NCBI RefSeq assembly: GCF_008831285.2
Contig: NC_045146.1
Span: forward strand, 16,383,289-16,447,288
Origin: Nymphaea colorata
Taxonomy: Eukaryota > Streptophyta > Magnoliopsida > Nymphaeales > Nymphaeaceae
Reading direction: 5' to 3'
Length of the DNA: 64,000 bases
Shown here: one piece after another, positions 1-13,489 of the stretch
How positions within the stretch are numbered: position 1 is the first letter of the stretch
Layout: each line of letters starts with the position of its first letter
Translations under genes and position numbers: made by a program
The notes under the pieces: generated by a model
Seen by the model: the letters and a program-made list of their open reading frames with translations, nothing else
The model's database searches: none
Told to the model about the DNA's origin: nothing

Positions 1-950
1 GGGTAAATTGATCGCCTTAGACATGCTGCAATGTTTTAATATTGCAATGTCCAACAAATGTTTCTCTTGTAACACTCGTTAGAACAATGTAAGTTTTCTC
101 AGAAATTAAAAAAAAACAGACTCTTCTAAGTTAGGACCCAAAACATAGTGATGGTGACGTTAAACTTAGGATTTTCGTATATGAAACTACGAAACTAGGA
201 GACTACAGAAATTGACTCTAATTAAGGCACGCAAACTGAAAAGCACAACATAAAGAACTAAGAAAAAATGGAGTAAGGACTATGATTTGAAAGTTGAAAC
301 ATCATCAACTTACAAGTGGGTTTTTTTGATCTATCTAAGTGGGTTTGGATCTTTCTGGATCCAATTTTACATATTTAGATTCTGGATACAAGTTAAGGTC
401 CAAACAAAAATAAACGCCAACATTATCCATTGATAACATGTTGGACATAGGATTCTGCTTCTTAGCTATTTTTCGATTAGATATATGATTGTTCTGAATT
501 CGCTCCTGCATCAATATCCCAAGATTGAAGAAGAATCGTCCTAATTAGATCACTCAAACTGCAGCAGAATTGATTCTTCATCTCGCTCAATGAACTGATG
601 TCACCGTTCTAAAAGATTTGGGTTGTGGGTTGTGGTTCGGATATAGTTTTACAGCCAAAGGTGTTTACGGAGGCCAAAATCTTGCCACCTAATCGACAAC
701 GAAGGCAATCCACACGCGCCTATGGACTCGGAAGGGCCAAAGGGGCCGACGCTCCCCGTAGGCCCACAGACCGAGAGAGAGGGCGAGAGGGAAACAGAGA
801 GCCTTGGTCCCTTGGCGGCGAGCGAGGGCGAAAGAGAGAGGGAATTGGTGGGGGATAGGATTTGAGAGGCTTCCATTCACAAGGTTGGCCTAAAGAGGAG
901 AAAGAAGAAAGCAGGACGAGACAGGTGAAGAAGAAAAGGAAAGGGAGAGA
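1..950. other. Upstream region of the SEP1-like gene, no gene seen
   Basis: AT-rich for the first 600 bases, then purine-rich (GAGAGA and GGCGAGCGAGGG stretches) from about 770 to 945, just before the start codon of the next gene. The purine-rich part probably contains the 5' UTR. Short open frames on both strands here show no recognisable similarity. Confidence 0.5.
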
Positions 951-3755
951 ATGGCTTACGCTCAAGCATCTCAACCCATCTGCAGTCTCATAAGCAAAGG
1001 TTTTACAGATGGGGGCTCTGCGTATCTCAGACCTTCGGGCACTCTACTCCACCTTTCATCTCGGAAGATATCGGGAATGTCCACTACCTTTGCTAGGGGC
1101 TCCCCACTTCGTAAGTTGAGAACCCAATTTTCCTTCCTTCGTTTTTATGATGCATATACTTAATCTGATGATGAATGCCAAAAGTGGTTCTTAATATACT
1201 CAAATAGAACATGGTTCCTTGTTCCACAGAGTGTGAGAGAATGACGGCCGTGACCCAATTTGATTATTGTTTTATTTAGCAATCACAGCCTGTTAACCGA
1301 TGCATTGAAGGGGAAAGCTGGAGAGCTAATTGGATTATGCTTTCATCTAGTGATAGTAGTTATAATGTGTTGGCAGACCAGATTCTCTTTGGATGGTGTG
1401 GCGGAAATATGCTCGGATGTTAGTGAATGATTTTTTACTTGTATTTGTTACTGAAGTGTAATTCACTGACCAATGGACATGATATCTTGCGTTTGCATGC
1501 TCTCGTTTTTTTCTATTTGTATTGGATGCTGAAACCGTTATTAGCTTACACCTGGCATGATATCTAGTCATTTACGTACTCGCGTTTGTTTAGCAATTAC
1601 ACCATTCTTCGGTAATTGTTGTTGTCATGTATGGTTTACACGTAACTCAAGTGTTTTCTTTTTTTTTTTAAAAAAAATCATGGTGTGATAATTTGGAAGC
1701 TTACTACTTGATGCACTTAGTTTGGAAGACTTGCCAGCATACAACCGCAAGAAAAAATTGTGCACTTTCCATCAGATGTGAGCAAGGTACAAAGGGAAGC
1801 AACAGCTTAGATATATGGCTGGGGCGTTTAGCAATGGTGGGATTTTTATCGGCAGTTTCAGTTGAAGTGGTTACAGGGAAGGGACTCTTGGAGGTCTGTC
1901 TTTTCTTTCCCATCTTATATAATGACACTTTCGTGCTTCTCTTGTTCAAGTGATATCTTGTCATGCGTGCTTCAGAATCGTGTTGTGGCATCCACTTATC
2001 TAGCTAGATGTACAAAAGTCATCTTCCTTGTGGAGCCTCTTCTTTGGAATCACTCATTGTTTCATTTTTCCAAGCATATGGTTCCACACCTTGTTTGTTC
2101 AAACATGATTTTCAGATTTTAGAGTACTTGTCATGTATCAGCATATCGTTATTTAGACTTGCTATGCATGTTTCTTGTGTCAGAAGTTACAATGGCATTT
2201 TTTTAGTTTAACTTTAACAAGATGATGCATCCACCCCTCAGCCATGTGATCATCAATCTTCACCTAGATGGTAAAAAAAATGAGTGCAACAGGACTTCCT
2301 TGGAATCCACCTACCATACGCAGGCAGGGTTTAGTCTAGTTTCAAATTTATGAAGTTTCACATCCTTGAGCTGGGAATCCTGATGGTAGTTGTTTTTCTG
2401 ATTCATTGTATTCTCATGGTTGTAATTGTGAACACCTGCCTCTTCTCGATGTTTCTCTTAGAATCCTTTTCATGCTTGTGTGCCGCATGTGCAAATCTAT
2501 TGTCAATTAGGAGATATGCGTTTCTCATCTTTTCTGCATGGATGAGGGTCGATGAATGACATCAATATATATTCATGATCTCTGATACATATTAGTTCAA
2601 GGGGAAAGCTTTACATTTTATGAAATTCTTTTCTGATGCATTCTTGGTCAAATATCATGTAATTGGTCCATGTTATGCTTGTCAAGGATGCTTCATAAGA
2701 AAATGAACAAGGAAATGGGAAGGTGTGACTAAACATTCCTCAACAAAAAGTTCACATTTCTCTGATAGCTTCTTAAATTTATTTGCCTCACACAGAATTT
2801 CATGATTGGAGATATTCAACTTACTAAACTATCGAAAGCAGTATAAAAGAGATCATAAGGATTCATGAAAAAACTCTTAATTAGTCTATAAAAATAGTCA
2901 AGAGTTTCAAATGTGTGCAAAAACTGCTAACAAATTATAAAACTACATGATGTTCTCCTCAAAATTCGTTTATGTTAAATTATTGTTAATACATGAACAA
3001 CACTAAAGTACCCTGAACTTGTGTGTTTCTTATATGGTTGCTTATTTGACATCAATTAATTATAGAAAAGGCTGCCATAGGAGAAGTGCACAATCTGGAA
3101 AAGAGAGCAATTTGTAATTAAATTTCAAAGTTATCTTCAGGAACTTAACCTCTCAGCTCAAGTAATTCCTAGTGACTAAGTGCCTCGCTTATTGATTCTT
3201 TGTCAGTTAATCACTAATAAACTGCTTCAGCATTAACCTAGAAACCAACCTTTAAAGTTTCATCCTATCTGCATGTGCCTGTGAATTTTTTTGTGACCTT
3301 TATATGTTGGGAAGAAGGATATAGGATGGTAATATCTGTGAGACTAGTATACATGTGAAGGTGCTTTCTTTTGGCATATGTTCAATTTGTCGCTTGATGC
3401 CCGATACACTCGATTCTCAGGTAGCATTTGAGACCTAATTCAGTATTCTGATACTATACCAACTGAATATCGAGTTTCTAAGATGCTTTTAGTCTACACG
3501 TTTATCCTTTAAATTTTCGATGAAGCATGGCACAAAGGACATCCTCAAAAAAAGTAATACAAGCTAACTTTGGGTTGTTGAAGAATGCTGTTTTTCGGTG
3601 GTGGCCTTCAAAATACTGACAATCAGATTTCTCCTTTGATTTTTCTTCAGAATTTTGGGCTTACAACTCCTTTACCAACGGTAGCCTTGGCTGTTACTGC
3701 ATTAGTTGGAGCGCTGACTGCAGTATTTATTTTTCAATCCGCAGCAAGAAATTGA
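951..3755 (+). CDS. SEP1: Stress-enhanced protein 1-like (two-helix LHC-like thylakoid protein)
   Basis: Exons 951-1110, 1721-1893 and 3651-3755 join in phase to give 145 residues, close to the 146 of Arabidopsis SEP1 as I remember it. Residues 1 to about 60 are rich in Ser, Thr and Ala and look like a plastid transit peptide. Exon 2 carries the chlorophyll-binding-like helix, with the motif DIWLGRLAMVGF followed by E and TGKG. Exon 3 encodes a second hydrophobic helix (TVALAVTALVGALTAVFIF) and a short tail ending SAARN. The acceptor at 1720/1721 was chosen because it is in phase and restores the SIRCEQGTKGS linker seen in SEP1 homologues; a later acceptor at 1787 also keeps phase but deletes it. 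SEP proteins are nucleus-encoded thylakoid proteins related to ELIPs and OHPs and are induced by light stress; photoprotection is the family role. Donor GTAAG at 1111, GTCTGT at 1894, acceptor TTCTTCAG before 3651. Confidence 0.88.
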
Positions 3756-6204
3756 TAGATATAATTCGAGATTCGGTCTAGCGTTTAAGCTACGACCGAT
3801 TTTTTATTTGTTATCTTTGTATTTTAGACGCAATACTTGTGCTCAAGTTGTTTGCGGCAGTGGGAAAAAGTTGCGGAAAGGAAAATTAGGGAATTTAATG
3901 CATCTCACGTCTTGACTTATGCGGTGGTGGATGTATTAAGTGTGTCGTTCTCCTACGCTAGAGTTTGTGCAGGTGTTTCGGTTCTTGGATTTAACTGATT
4001 CATTCAAGTGCTCATCCGAGTCATTGCGCCGTGATTACTTCATTGGCAAGTCATTTTGCTTCCCAAATTCACGGTGATTTGACAGAGTACCCATCAAAGT
4101 ATCAACTTTGAATGACAATTTTGAATTTGAGGGTGTGATAACGCCTGAAGAACAGATAATCTCGTGGGTTTTTGCCATTATATTGTATGAACCTAGCGGA
4201 CATACGGTTATATCTTGGTTGTGAGCGTGGGGCTAAGTAACAAATTTTGCTTTGCATCTAGAATCTAGAGCAACCGAACAGTGCGCAAGTTACCACGTAA
4301 CCAGCAGGTTTCTTCTTGCTCTGATTCCACCAGCTGCATTGTAGTTACTGATAACCTGATTGGACCGGATTATCTAAGATTGTGGTGAATGCTTACGCCA
4401 ACTGTGCTCTCACATGAAGGCATCCTTAAAATTGCATCCCATTACAGGGAGCAGGGGATGAATCCTTAACTAGTTTCTAAATGGGAAAGCAGAAGTTGTA
4501 GCAAGAACATCATCTCGGTTAAAAGAATGTGGTGGCCATATGGCTGGTTTTCAACTACGAGCCTTTCCAAATGTGAGCACCATGTAGGGTGTTTGATTGG
4601 TGGAGCTGTCTTTAAGTAACTTCTAACCATGGGTTGTATTTTGTTTATGCTAATGTAAGTCACATGGATACCGGAGGTATAGTTATGGACGCGGGGATAC
4701 TGGAAGATAGCTCAAAATTGCTAGTGTCCAAGTGTGTTGCCATACCCATGTCGTTGTTGATGGGGGATTCTGCAGCCTTCCATCTTTGTCTGTGTTACGT
4801 AGATGCCAATCAAATATCATGAAACTTTTTTCCATCATTCCCCTTTCGCCTTAAAATGGCACGAAATTCCTCTTATGCGTGTTCTAACAGTGTCTAGGCC
4901 ACTCCCACCAAAACTCGATAAATTTTGCCTTAAATGGCATACATTTCATGTATAGGTTTCTAACACAAATTATGCATAAACGACCTATCTCTACAATGGC
5001 CTGGTTTAATAACTTGAAAGCTTTCCATGTGGTCGACAAATTGGATCTCAGATAGGCTCTCTCTCTCTCTCTCGCCCGGTCCAACTCAACATAACGAACA
5101 CAAACTCGTCGATTTTAATCCAACGCATGACACTGCCTACGTACACAACTGAGTTCAAGTAAAGTCGTATACACAGAATTAAATTAGAACTTTTCACGCG
5201 GAAGATCTATTCACATGATCGGACATTTTTGGTGTACCCCGTAAACCGTTACACCAATGCAAATCTGAGCCCAATCGACCATCATATCGGTCCCAGATTC
5301 TCATCTGAGCTGCTTAATGTTTGTTTTTTTTTTTTTTTTTCCTCTGTGGATCGGGTGTTTCCTGTCATCCATCCAACTTCTATGCAACTTGTTCTCATAG
5401 GCCTAAAGTCTGGGAATACTAACTTCAGCCCAAAACCATATTACAGCAGCAGTAAGGTTGGCATGGGTTAGAACTAAAAACCAACCCCAGACTATCACCA
5501 GCGTTAGTCCTGTCGAAGGGTTATTTTGCTAGCTCCACATCAGAAAAAGGATTGAAATGACGAGTCATTCACTAACCAAGCTGCTTTACATTAGAAACAC
5601 AGTGCACTATAATGTTAGAATGGCTCGAGAAGTTTTTCCTCCAAAAGAATATCTTGCTTCCAGAACTCATGAACTCAAGCTACATTCAAACAGACCCTGA
5701 CCCCGCCACGTTCCAAGCACAAGTACATGCTTGTACTATTCTCTACCAGATTTTCTGCAAAAAACAACAAAAACGAAGTAAAGATGCACGATTTATGCAT
5801 CTTCGGACCCTTCTAGAGTACCTTCAATGAGGGCTCCAAACTGGAAAGACGGCACGGACCATCAAAGATTTAGCTGCACCTGCACCCACTTGAGTCGCAT
5901 AAAGGGCACTTCATTCAACGAATTACTAAGATTGCTTTTGCAAGTGATCACATTTTTATAGATCATACCGAAAGGCATGCCGTCATAGACAATGGGGGAC
6001 AAAGTGATTCAGACATCAACAAACACTAGAAAAAATAAAACTGCCTGGCATTGCTTTGTAATCAATTAAAAAACCATTACGTTGAACCAGCCAGACATCA
6101 AAACAAGACTTCTTTTGCCTTAATTTTGATCCCCATGCAGATAAGAGGGATGTAATTGGATGTGAAACCTGTGTGTGCAGAAAGGACATATTCAAGCCAC
6201 CGAG
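3756..6204. other. Intergenic region between SEP1-like and SLX9-like genes
   Basis: This is the converging 3' space of two genes. It contains a CT run at 5056-5074 and a T run at about 5325-5340. The open frames of 60 to 80 codons present on both strands lack splice-site support or recognisable motifs. The first few hundred bases after 3755 and the last few hundred before 6205 are probably the two 3' UTRs. Confidence 0.5.
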
Positions 6205-9200
6205 TCACACAGTTCTTGATATTTCCATAGGTTGGATTTTCTTGAACTTTGAATGCTTTTTCTGATGCTTTCGATCACCAGATCTCTTAGTCCCATCTTT
6301 GGGTCGAATTGGCTGTGGATCTGCTTGTACACAGATTGTTGATTTCAAATGTTCTTGAATGGCAGACACTGGATCTGACTGGAATGCTGAATGATCTAAA
6401 ACTGCTCTTAACTGCTTGGCTTCCTTCTCCCTGATGAAATCGAGTTTCATTAGTCCATAATCAAATTAAACACTTCCTATCATACAGAGAAAACCAAGAG
6501 CCAAATAAATGCTAATGAGTACAAGTAGTCAAATGATGATACACCAGTGAGAAAGCATGCATGCCAACAATGACAACACACATTGGAACTGCTTATGTCC
6601 TAGGACATCCAGTGTCCAGAAACATAAGAGAAAGTTGGATGTTTTCCTTCTTAATTGAAGCCTAAGTTTTACCAAGCGGCAACCAATTGTACAGTCCATT
6701 CAATAGAGTACCAATCAACATTCTCATCATACACAAATACATGTTGACATAAACACGTTCCCACAAGTATGAAGTGCTTTCTTAGATGAGCATTTTTTTT
6801 TTGCCCGAGACTTCTTAAAAACCTCCAAACATGCAGAGACATGCATGAACATTAACAGAAATAAAGAATGCCATATGTACTAAGTATTTTCATAGTGAAT
6901 CCTGTCCATTTACCCTAATATGAACTGATCTTTGTAAGGCAGTAACTAAGAGGATAGATGACCTACACTAGCTTTTGCTTAGACTTGCATTTCAGCTTTG
7001 ATGTGGTTGGAGTTGGCACTCGACTGCTAGATACCTCTGGAAGAAACTCAGCAAGAGCAGAAAGGTCATACGCTTTTTGGTTCCTCCGATGACCCCTATG
7101 CCGTTTTTTCTGAGCAATCAACAACAAAGAAATTATCACAGGAAATTATTTAACTGGCCAATGGTCTTAAACTGTGTGCTTAAATTGACAAAGAAACTCA
7201 TGGAGAAGTGCAGGAAGTTATCAGGAAAATCATGCCCTGAAATACATGCCAAACCTATATATTAGACCTAAAAGTGAGACAACACTTTTACAAAATAACT
7301 TGACAAAGCACTAGCTCGAAACAAGACCATATGCCCAACAATGAGTTTTTGGAGATCACCTCCCATTCCACTCAGATACACAAGGTATAAACTAATCCCC
7401 TTACCTTCACAATTGCCTTGGCTGCACTTAAAGAAACGAAAGTATCTCTGATCTCTGAAATGAAGAATGACATTATGGTGACACTATAACAGAGTCAATT
7501 TACTTACAGTCTAGAGGGAAAAAGAGGAAAAAACAGGAACGAGAGAAAGCAAATCTCCATAGGAACAATGATCAAGCAAATTATTCAACAAAACAACTTT
7601 AAAAGGCTCTCATGCCTAAGTATGCACTATAGCTACAAAGCCCCTTTGATCTGTTTAAAATTTATACTGTAAATCAGTATGCACCAACTTTTCAAGAAAT
7701 ACAAAACTAAAACCTGCTCATAAACATCATAATAGGTGTCCACATAAACGATCCGTTTATCAGTTCATTAAAAAAGAATGTTTTATCTTCGCAATGACGT
7801 ACAGATAAAAAGAATGTTTTATCTGATCCGTTTATCAGATCATCAGTTGCAAGAATAAGTTCACATCGAAAAACATTTTTCAAGTTCTCACATAGTCAGA
7901 AGGAAGACAGTGACGTCATTGAAGTTATGGTACTTTATGTGTACACCACTAAATCCCACACCACCACAAAACCAGAATGATGATCTGCAGCAAGCATATG
8001 TTTTACATAAGATACATGAGTATGTGGTTCAAATCCACTTACCCGAACCTTTGTGGGTGTACAGGGAATTGGGCGCACCTGAATCTGGTTCATGTCAGGT
8101 CCAGATCCAACCCACTTTGATAAACCTTTAAACACCTTGAAACCCTAGACCCCACAATGATCATTATTTTTCTGTTTTCTTACTCCATCTGCACCACTCT
8201 CTGCGCAACCTGCACCAGCCTCAGATTACTAGTAGCTGACTCCAGTGATGGACTGCTACAACCAGTTCGCAGCAAGGTATGCAATGTTTTTTCTTTTATA
8301 CACTTCCCTTTCCCTTTTACTTTTATTAACTTAAATGTTGGGTCAAAGTTTTTTTTCTCCAACTATTTCTAATAGGAACAAGCTTTTTCTTTTTGTTGTC
8401 GTTCGCAAATTTTAGAGTTCAGATTAATTCACACACTTTTCTCAAATTTCCATTAGCGATATGTTGTGGCGTCCATGGAAATCTGATTTCTTGATCTAGT
8501 TAGCTCTTTTGGGTTGGTCTGATTTCTGCTGAATAAAAAATGTCAAGATTTGTGTATCAATCTAATGTGTTAGATTTAGTTTCTGCTGAACAGCATGCAC
8601 AATAGATTTGCTAGGGCCTAGGCTATTAAAAGTTTGCATGGGAGCAATATGGGGCAGCTATTGTATCTGATGACTGGGCAAATATGTCCTTTCATTAATC
8701 TTCTTATGACTTTAAAAAAGTGAGCTAATTTTTTTTTAAAGCAATAGACGCTTCAGAAGAATATAGGGAGTGCAGACTACTTGAAAGGACCTTCTATCGA
8801 CTTGATTAAAGAAGTGGGGGAAAAGAACATTGTCAAGATAAGTACAGATAATGGACCCGAATGCAAAGCAGCTGGTACTAGTACTGGACATGATCACCCT
8901 CACAATTTTTAGATACATAGTGTGACCCACAGTTTAAATTTGGTCCCACCATAGTAATAAAAAACGCATTTTTTTTGAAAAAAAAAACGATAAATAAGTT
9001 CGCCGTTTAAAAGTAAAAAAACATCAAAATGAAAAACGTGTTGTTTTAACGGTTTTTCCTTTTTTCCATTTTATTCATTTTTTCACGTTTTTTAGCACCG
9101 GACTTCTTTTTTATTTTCTAATTTTATTTTCTGCAAATATGTTTATTTTTTGTCATTTCTGTTATTAGTTTCTCGCTTATTTTATTCTTTCCTATTTTTT

Positions 9201-10475
9201 AGTTTTTAAATTTAAAAAAATCCATTTTTTTCCCATTTTTTTCAAGCTCACCACATTATACCCGAGAAAAACCTCACCGTTTAAAATGCAAGATAGTTTT
9301 TTGTGACTATTTATAGCAACTGCATCACAGAAACAGCATTTTATGTGTATCTCAAAAAACCCAATTCTGACTCCCAACAAAAAAGGGAGAAAAGATTGCC
9401 ATAGTTTTTATAGTAATCAAGAAGCCATACACAAAGCAACAGAATCCTTTTAAGCAGGATTCAATTAGAAGCCACATCCATTTGTCATAAAAAAACCACA
9501 TCAAACTTCAAAGATAATATAACAGGAGAATAAGTTTCTCACAGTCAGTGTCATTCAAGTAGAACGTGAAAGAATAGATAATCAAAGGGGCAATCATCAG
9601 AATATCTCAAGAGAAAAATTCTCATGGTGTGTCAAAACAAGCAGTCCTATTGGCAAAAGCATCAATAAGTTTTCTAAAGTTATCCTTCATTTGGCAGATA
9701 ATGGTGAGACCTCCACTCTAGTAACAAATTCAGAGTCATTGCTTGAATCAAACAGATATCCTGCTAATGCAGAAGTTTCAAGTCCCATTTTGACGGGCAT
9801 GGATACACCAACATGCTGGAGATGACAGCCATGTAATAATCATATTCAAATAGCAATTGTCAGAATACAGTGCAGAAGGTGCATCAAAGCAGAAATAAAT
9901 TAAAATAATAGAACTTACTGTCCAAAAACTGAACTTTCTTTTCAAGCTTATGCTTAGCTTTTAGCAAGGGATCTTTTTTAGCACGAGACGATGAACTGCA
10001 GCAGCCAGAAACATAAATAAGTTAACCAGCAAAACAGGCAAATCTTCTGGAATTCTGAGAATTTTTTTTTATTCAATCTGAACTCTCTAATATCTCAAAG
10101 TCCAGTAATATGCTAATAATTCAGCAAGTTAATTAAATGTTTACAAAATAAACAGAATAAGATCAGTTAAGTGACATTGTCATCAATCCAAGTGAAGGCA
10201 ACAATTGCGCCTCCAGTAACATCATGGATTAGCAGCCAGTACAACAACCATAAGCATGTTGACTTATGCAAGTCTATCAACAATTTAATAAATCACAAAA
10301 AATAAGTTTCAAGCAAGTGGAGTTAGTGTACCCACAGCCAGCTTCTACTTGAGCCCAATGGGATACAAGTCACACACACATCATGCATACACAGACACTC
10401 TAAGTCCGTGGGTGTGGGTGCAGGTAATTCACAGAATCACAATAAGTCAGCATACCTCTTGTTAACTGGAGCCAT
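6205..10475 (-). CDS. SLX9: SLX9-like ribosome biogenesis protein
   Basis: Coding parts, in transcript order, are 10475-10456, 9995-9919, 7454-7405, 7109-6967 and 6430-6205, giving 171 residues with every junction in phase. The N-terminus starts MAPVNKSSSSRAKKDPLLKA, then the basic segment KHKLEKKVQFLDKIRDTFVSL, a KKKRHRGHRRNQKAYDLSAL basic stretch followed by AEFLPE, and a C-terminal KEAKQLRAVLDHSAFQSDP segment with an AIQEHL helix and a Lys-rich tail. This order (basic coiled region, YDLSxLxEFLPE, KExxxLxxVLxxxxFQxDPxxAI) matches plant SLX9-like proteins. In yeast SLX9 associates with pre-40S particles and helps 18S rRNA maturation, so a nucleolar or nuclear role is expected. The start codon lies 25 bases inside an exon whose acceptor (TTTTTTTCTCCAG) is at 10501, so the gene has a spliced 5' UTR. 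The donor at 6966 and acceptor at 6431 were chosen by phase. Confidence 0.72.
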
Positions 10476-10824
10476 TGACGATCAAATTTGAAGTTTGCAG
10501 CTGGAGAAAAAAAGGGCGATAGATAATTATGTTCAGTTACACATTCATACGAACTCAGAATGCAATTAAAAATAGCAGATGACGAATGAGTCATCATCTT
10601 CCCATTTTAACTTCTGCAATTAGGTCAATTTGGATGTTCCCACTTGTTTTGAAAATCTGGATAGGTCATGTGACTAGCATGATCTAAAAACCCAATTCAT
10701 CCAAATTTATGAGCAAGTGGATTTATTCAAGAATCAAGACTCCAACACCAATGTTGGGGTAACAACGACAAACCAGAAGATCATATGGAAGAAAAACATT
10801 GAAATATAAACAAATAAATAAATA

Positions 10825-10827
<3 letters not shown>

Positions 10828-10863
<36 letters not shown>
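10828..10863. repeat. (AT)n microsatellite
   Basis: About 18 uninterrupted AT units, located in the 5' UTR intron inferred for the SLX9-like gene. Confidence 0.95.
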
Positions 10864-10866
<3 letters not shown>

Positions 10867-12339
10867 TAAATTCTGAACTCACACCTATAACAAAATAAAA
10901 GGAAGATAGCAGGATCAACACACGAAAAACAAGGAGTAGAAAATTAGAAATTACATAATTTTCTGAATGTGATTTTTCAAATAAACCCAAAAAAGTCTAA
11001 GAAGAAACAGCTACACAAAAGAATTACCATTTTCCATAACATCATGAAATTTGTTAAATGCATACAGAAATTTCCAGTCATTAAGCCACAGCCATCAACT
11101 AAATATGAAATAAAAAAATACCATTCATCGACAAGTGTAACACAACCACTGAGCACATAGTTCTTGTATGTGTTCTGATTCAGCTTTGCCATGTAAGCGT
11201 TGTTGCTGGTCATCTAAATACAATATTAGATTGCAAATAATGGCAAATTAATAATGTTCCCATGTTCCAAGGATGATTGAAATCTTTTGTTCTAAAAATA
11301 TGAAAAATTTTCAATGCCAATCATGCACACAGTCTCCTGAAACTAGTTGATAGTTGATACTAGTTGATAGTTGTTACACTGTTTGAATGGGCTAATTCAG
11401 CCCTAATTGGCCCCATATTCAATAAGATGTGAATGATTTTGCTATATGATCCATGTAGTTCATATCCATACATCTGATCCAAAAAAGCACAGAAACTGCA
11501 AGCATCGGCTTTACCAATGCATAAACGAATCTGTGCTTAATAGATGGATGATTGTTCATTGTCTACATAAAAAGGCGAGGGCAGTGAATAATGGAGTCTT
11601 TACTGCACGAGCATTAAATGAACAATGGAGTTGATAGCTTATAAGTTACTGCACACATCAAAAACAGAAATCATAAAACTAAGAACACAAAACAAATCAA
11701 GATAGAAGTTGCATCATTCTCATCACAGAACAAAAATATTGAAAAAGAATTTAAAGAAAAAATTCAGAACACAGGCAAGTAGATTATCTCCTGATTCTGG
11801 ACGCTACCTATTAATATTATCAGAGGAAAAGAAAACATAAAATGATAATACACAGCCACCATCACGCGGATATTGGATCTATCAAAAGAATAGCTGGAAT
11901 CAACTTATGCAAGTGACAAAAACGAAGAAGAGACCTTAGTCAGCCAAGGATTGCCTCCTCAAATCTAAGTGCCAAGCTTTTCTCCAGTTCAACAGTATCA
12001 CATTTGACAGGAAAATGTCCAGTTCAAGGGATCTTCACGAGCTATACATTAAAAATGCTAGTTGTTGACAATAAGGCATGAAGCGAAAACTTAAAAACGA
12101 TAAGAAAAAGTGATGACCGTTCAAATGGACATCCTGTTGACGATTCGAACTTTCATAGCGTGTATTGATTGGCCATCAAGATGGGTCTCTGAGCCCTCTA
12201 CTTCCACTGCTGGGAAAAGAGGACTCAAAGCCCTTTATCATCATCGACCCAAAGCAAGAGGCAAGGAGAGAGAAAGAGGGAGGGAACAGCCGTAGAGAGA
12301 GAAAGAGAGAGGGGAGATGAGATATCCCTTACCCCTCAC

Positions 12340-12500
12340 CGGCCGAGGGAGATGCGACGGCACCGGAGGAGGAGGAGCAGCCACCGTTGCTGAGCGACGG
12401 GGAGGAGGAACGCAGGTAGCGTCGAAGAGGAGGCACAGCCCAGGAGGCAGCCCTGGGTCCGACTATTTACTGGGAGCGGGGGCGTTTCGGGGTAAATCTG
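12340..12500 (-). other. Probable 5' UTR exon of the SLX9-like gene
   Basis: A GC-rich block in an AT-rich setting carries a good donor on the minus strand (GGCCG followed by GTGAGG, boundary at 12340/12339). No start codon in it opens a frame through the donor, while the first in-frame start of the SLX9-like CDS is inside the exon at 10456-10500. The simplest reading is a leader exon with a UTR intron of about 1.8 kb. The 5' limit is approximate. Confidence 0.4.
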
Positions 12501-13371
12501 TTTCTGAGTTTCCGCGCCATCAAACTAGCGGGTGCCCTCCTTTTTTTAATATTTTTATTTTTTCTAATGTTTCTTTTTAAATTATTAAAGTCTTAGACAA
12601 TAAACTGAATAAACAGCAAATTGAACAAAGAAAAAGAGCTCATGAACAAATTACACAGAAATCCGGAATTCAGAATCATAAACATGAAAACATAACTGAA
12701 TATAATATAATGAAGTCGCGAAAAGAAATAATGTACAACGCACCTAAAGTGCAGGAAAATGAATAACGAAGGCACAAGATTTAGTGTTTTAGTAGCTTTC
12801 TTATGAAAGCATTTGACGAAAAGAACACTATATTATCAGCATACGTGTTTGTGGGATACCTGTCTAAAAACGCCACTAAAGAAACGTGACGTGGTTATGG
12901 ATATTGCTTTGGACATAATTACATCATGTTTGTCTATAATAAGAATATGGTGTTCGAGAAACATGTGTCACAAAAATTTATCTATTTAAGAATGCAATAT
13001 TCTTATCAAAGGGTTCAGATCTTGGGCAGCTTAGTATGTCGCTGGTAGGATTGAAGTTGGATCTGGGAAGACAAAAATGTGATCCCATATTAGAGGGATG
13101 GAGCCAGAAATTTTTTATGAGAGAAACCAAATTATGTTTTCAAAATTTTGACAATGACAAGAGTAAAAATATCATTTTTCAATATTTTTATATAGGATAC
13201 ATTAATTTTTTAAAATTAATATGAACATTTTTAATTATGGTTGTTTCTGGTAGTGGACAGAATCCAATTTCTAATGCATTTAATTAGCATAGAGATTTTT
13301 CCTTAATGGTACTTTCTCAGAACATTGAGTGTGAATCAAACCCATGTTTGAATTGAAACTGAGATACTGAT

Positions 13372-13489
13372 GCAAGTTCTTCCCTTCTAAATCAAATAGA
13401 TTCATATTTGAAAGAGGCTGACAATAAGTTGCAAGTTCTTCCCTTCAGAATCAAATAGATTCATATCTAAAAGAGGCTGACAATAAGTT
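13372..13489. repeat. 59-bp tandem duplication
   Basis: Two adjacent 59-bp copies, 13372-13430 and 13431-13489, differ at about four positions. Part of the unit (GAAAGAGGCT) is repeated again just after. This is a local duplication with no coding content. Confidence 0.9.

Noticed and set aside
1787-1893. A shorter SEP1 exon 2 starting at 1787.
   Set aside because: It keeps phase but removes the SIRCEQ linker found in homologues; the acceptor at 1720/1721 gives the family length of about 145 residues.
7750-7840. Repeated GATCCGTTTATCAG words and a small hairpin (ATCTGAT and ATCAGAT).
   Set aside because: Short local duplication within an SLX9-like intron; the stem is too short and A/T-rich to call as an RNA gene or terminator.
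8028-8048. GTGGTTCAAATCCAC resembles a tRNA T-arm and Pol III box B.
   Set aside because: No box A, anticodon arm or pairing acceptor stem can be found at tRNA distance upstream, so it is not a tRNA gene.
12317-12580. An 87-codon Gly- and Arg-rich frame on +.
   Set aside because: It is antisense to the probable 5' UTR exon of the SLX9-like gene and reflects GGAGGA-type low complexity.
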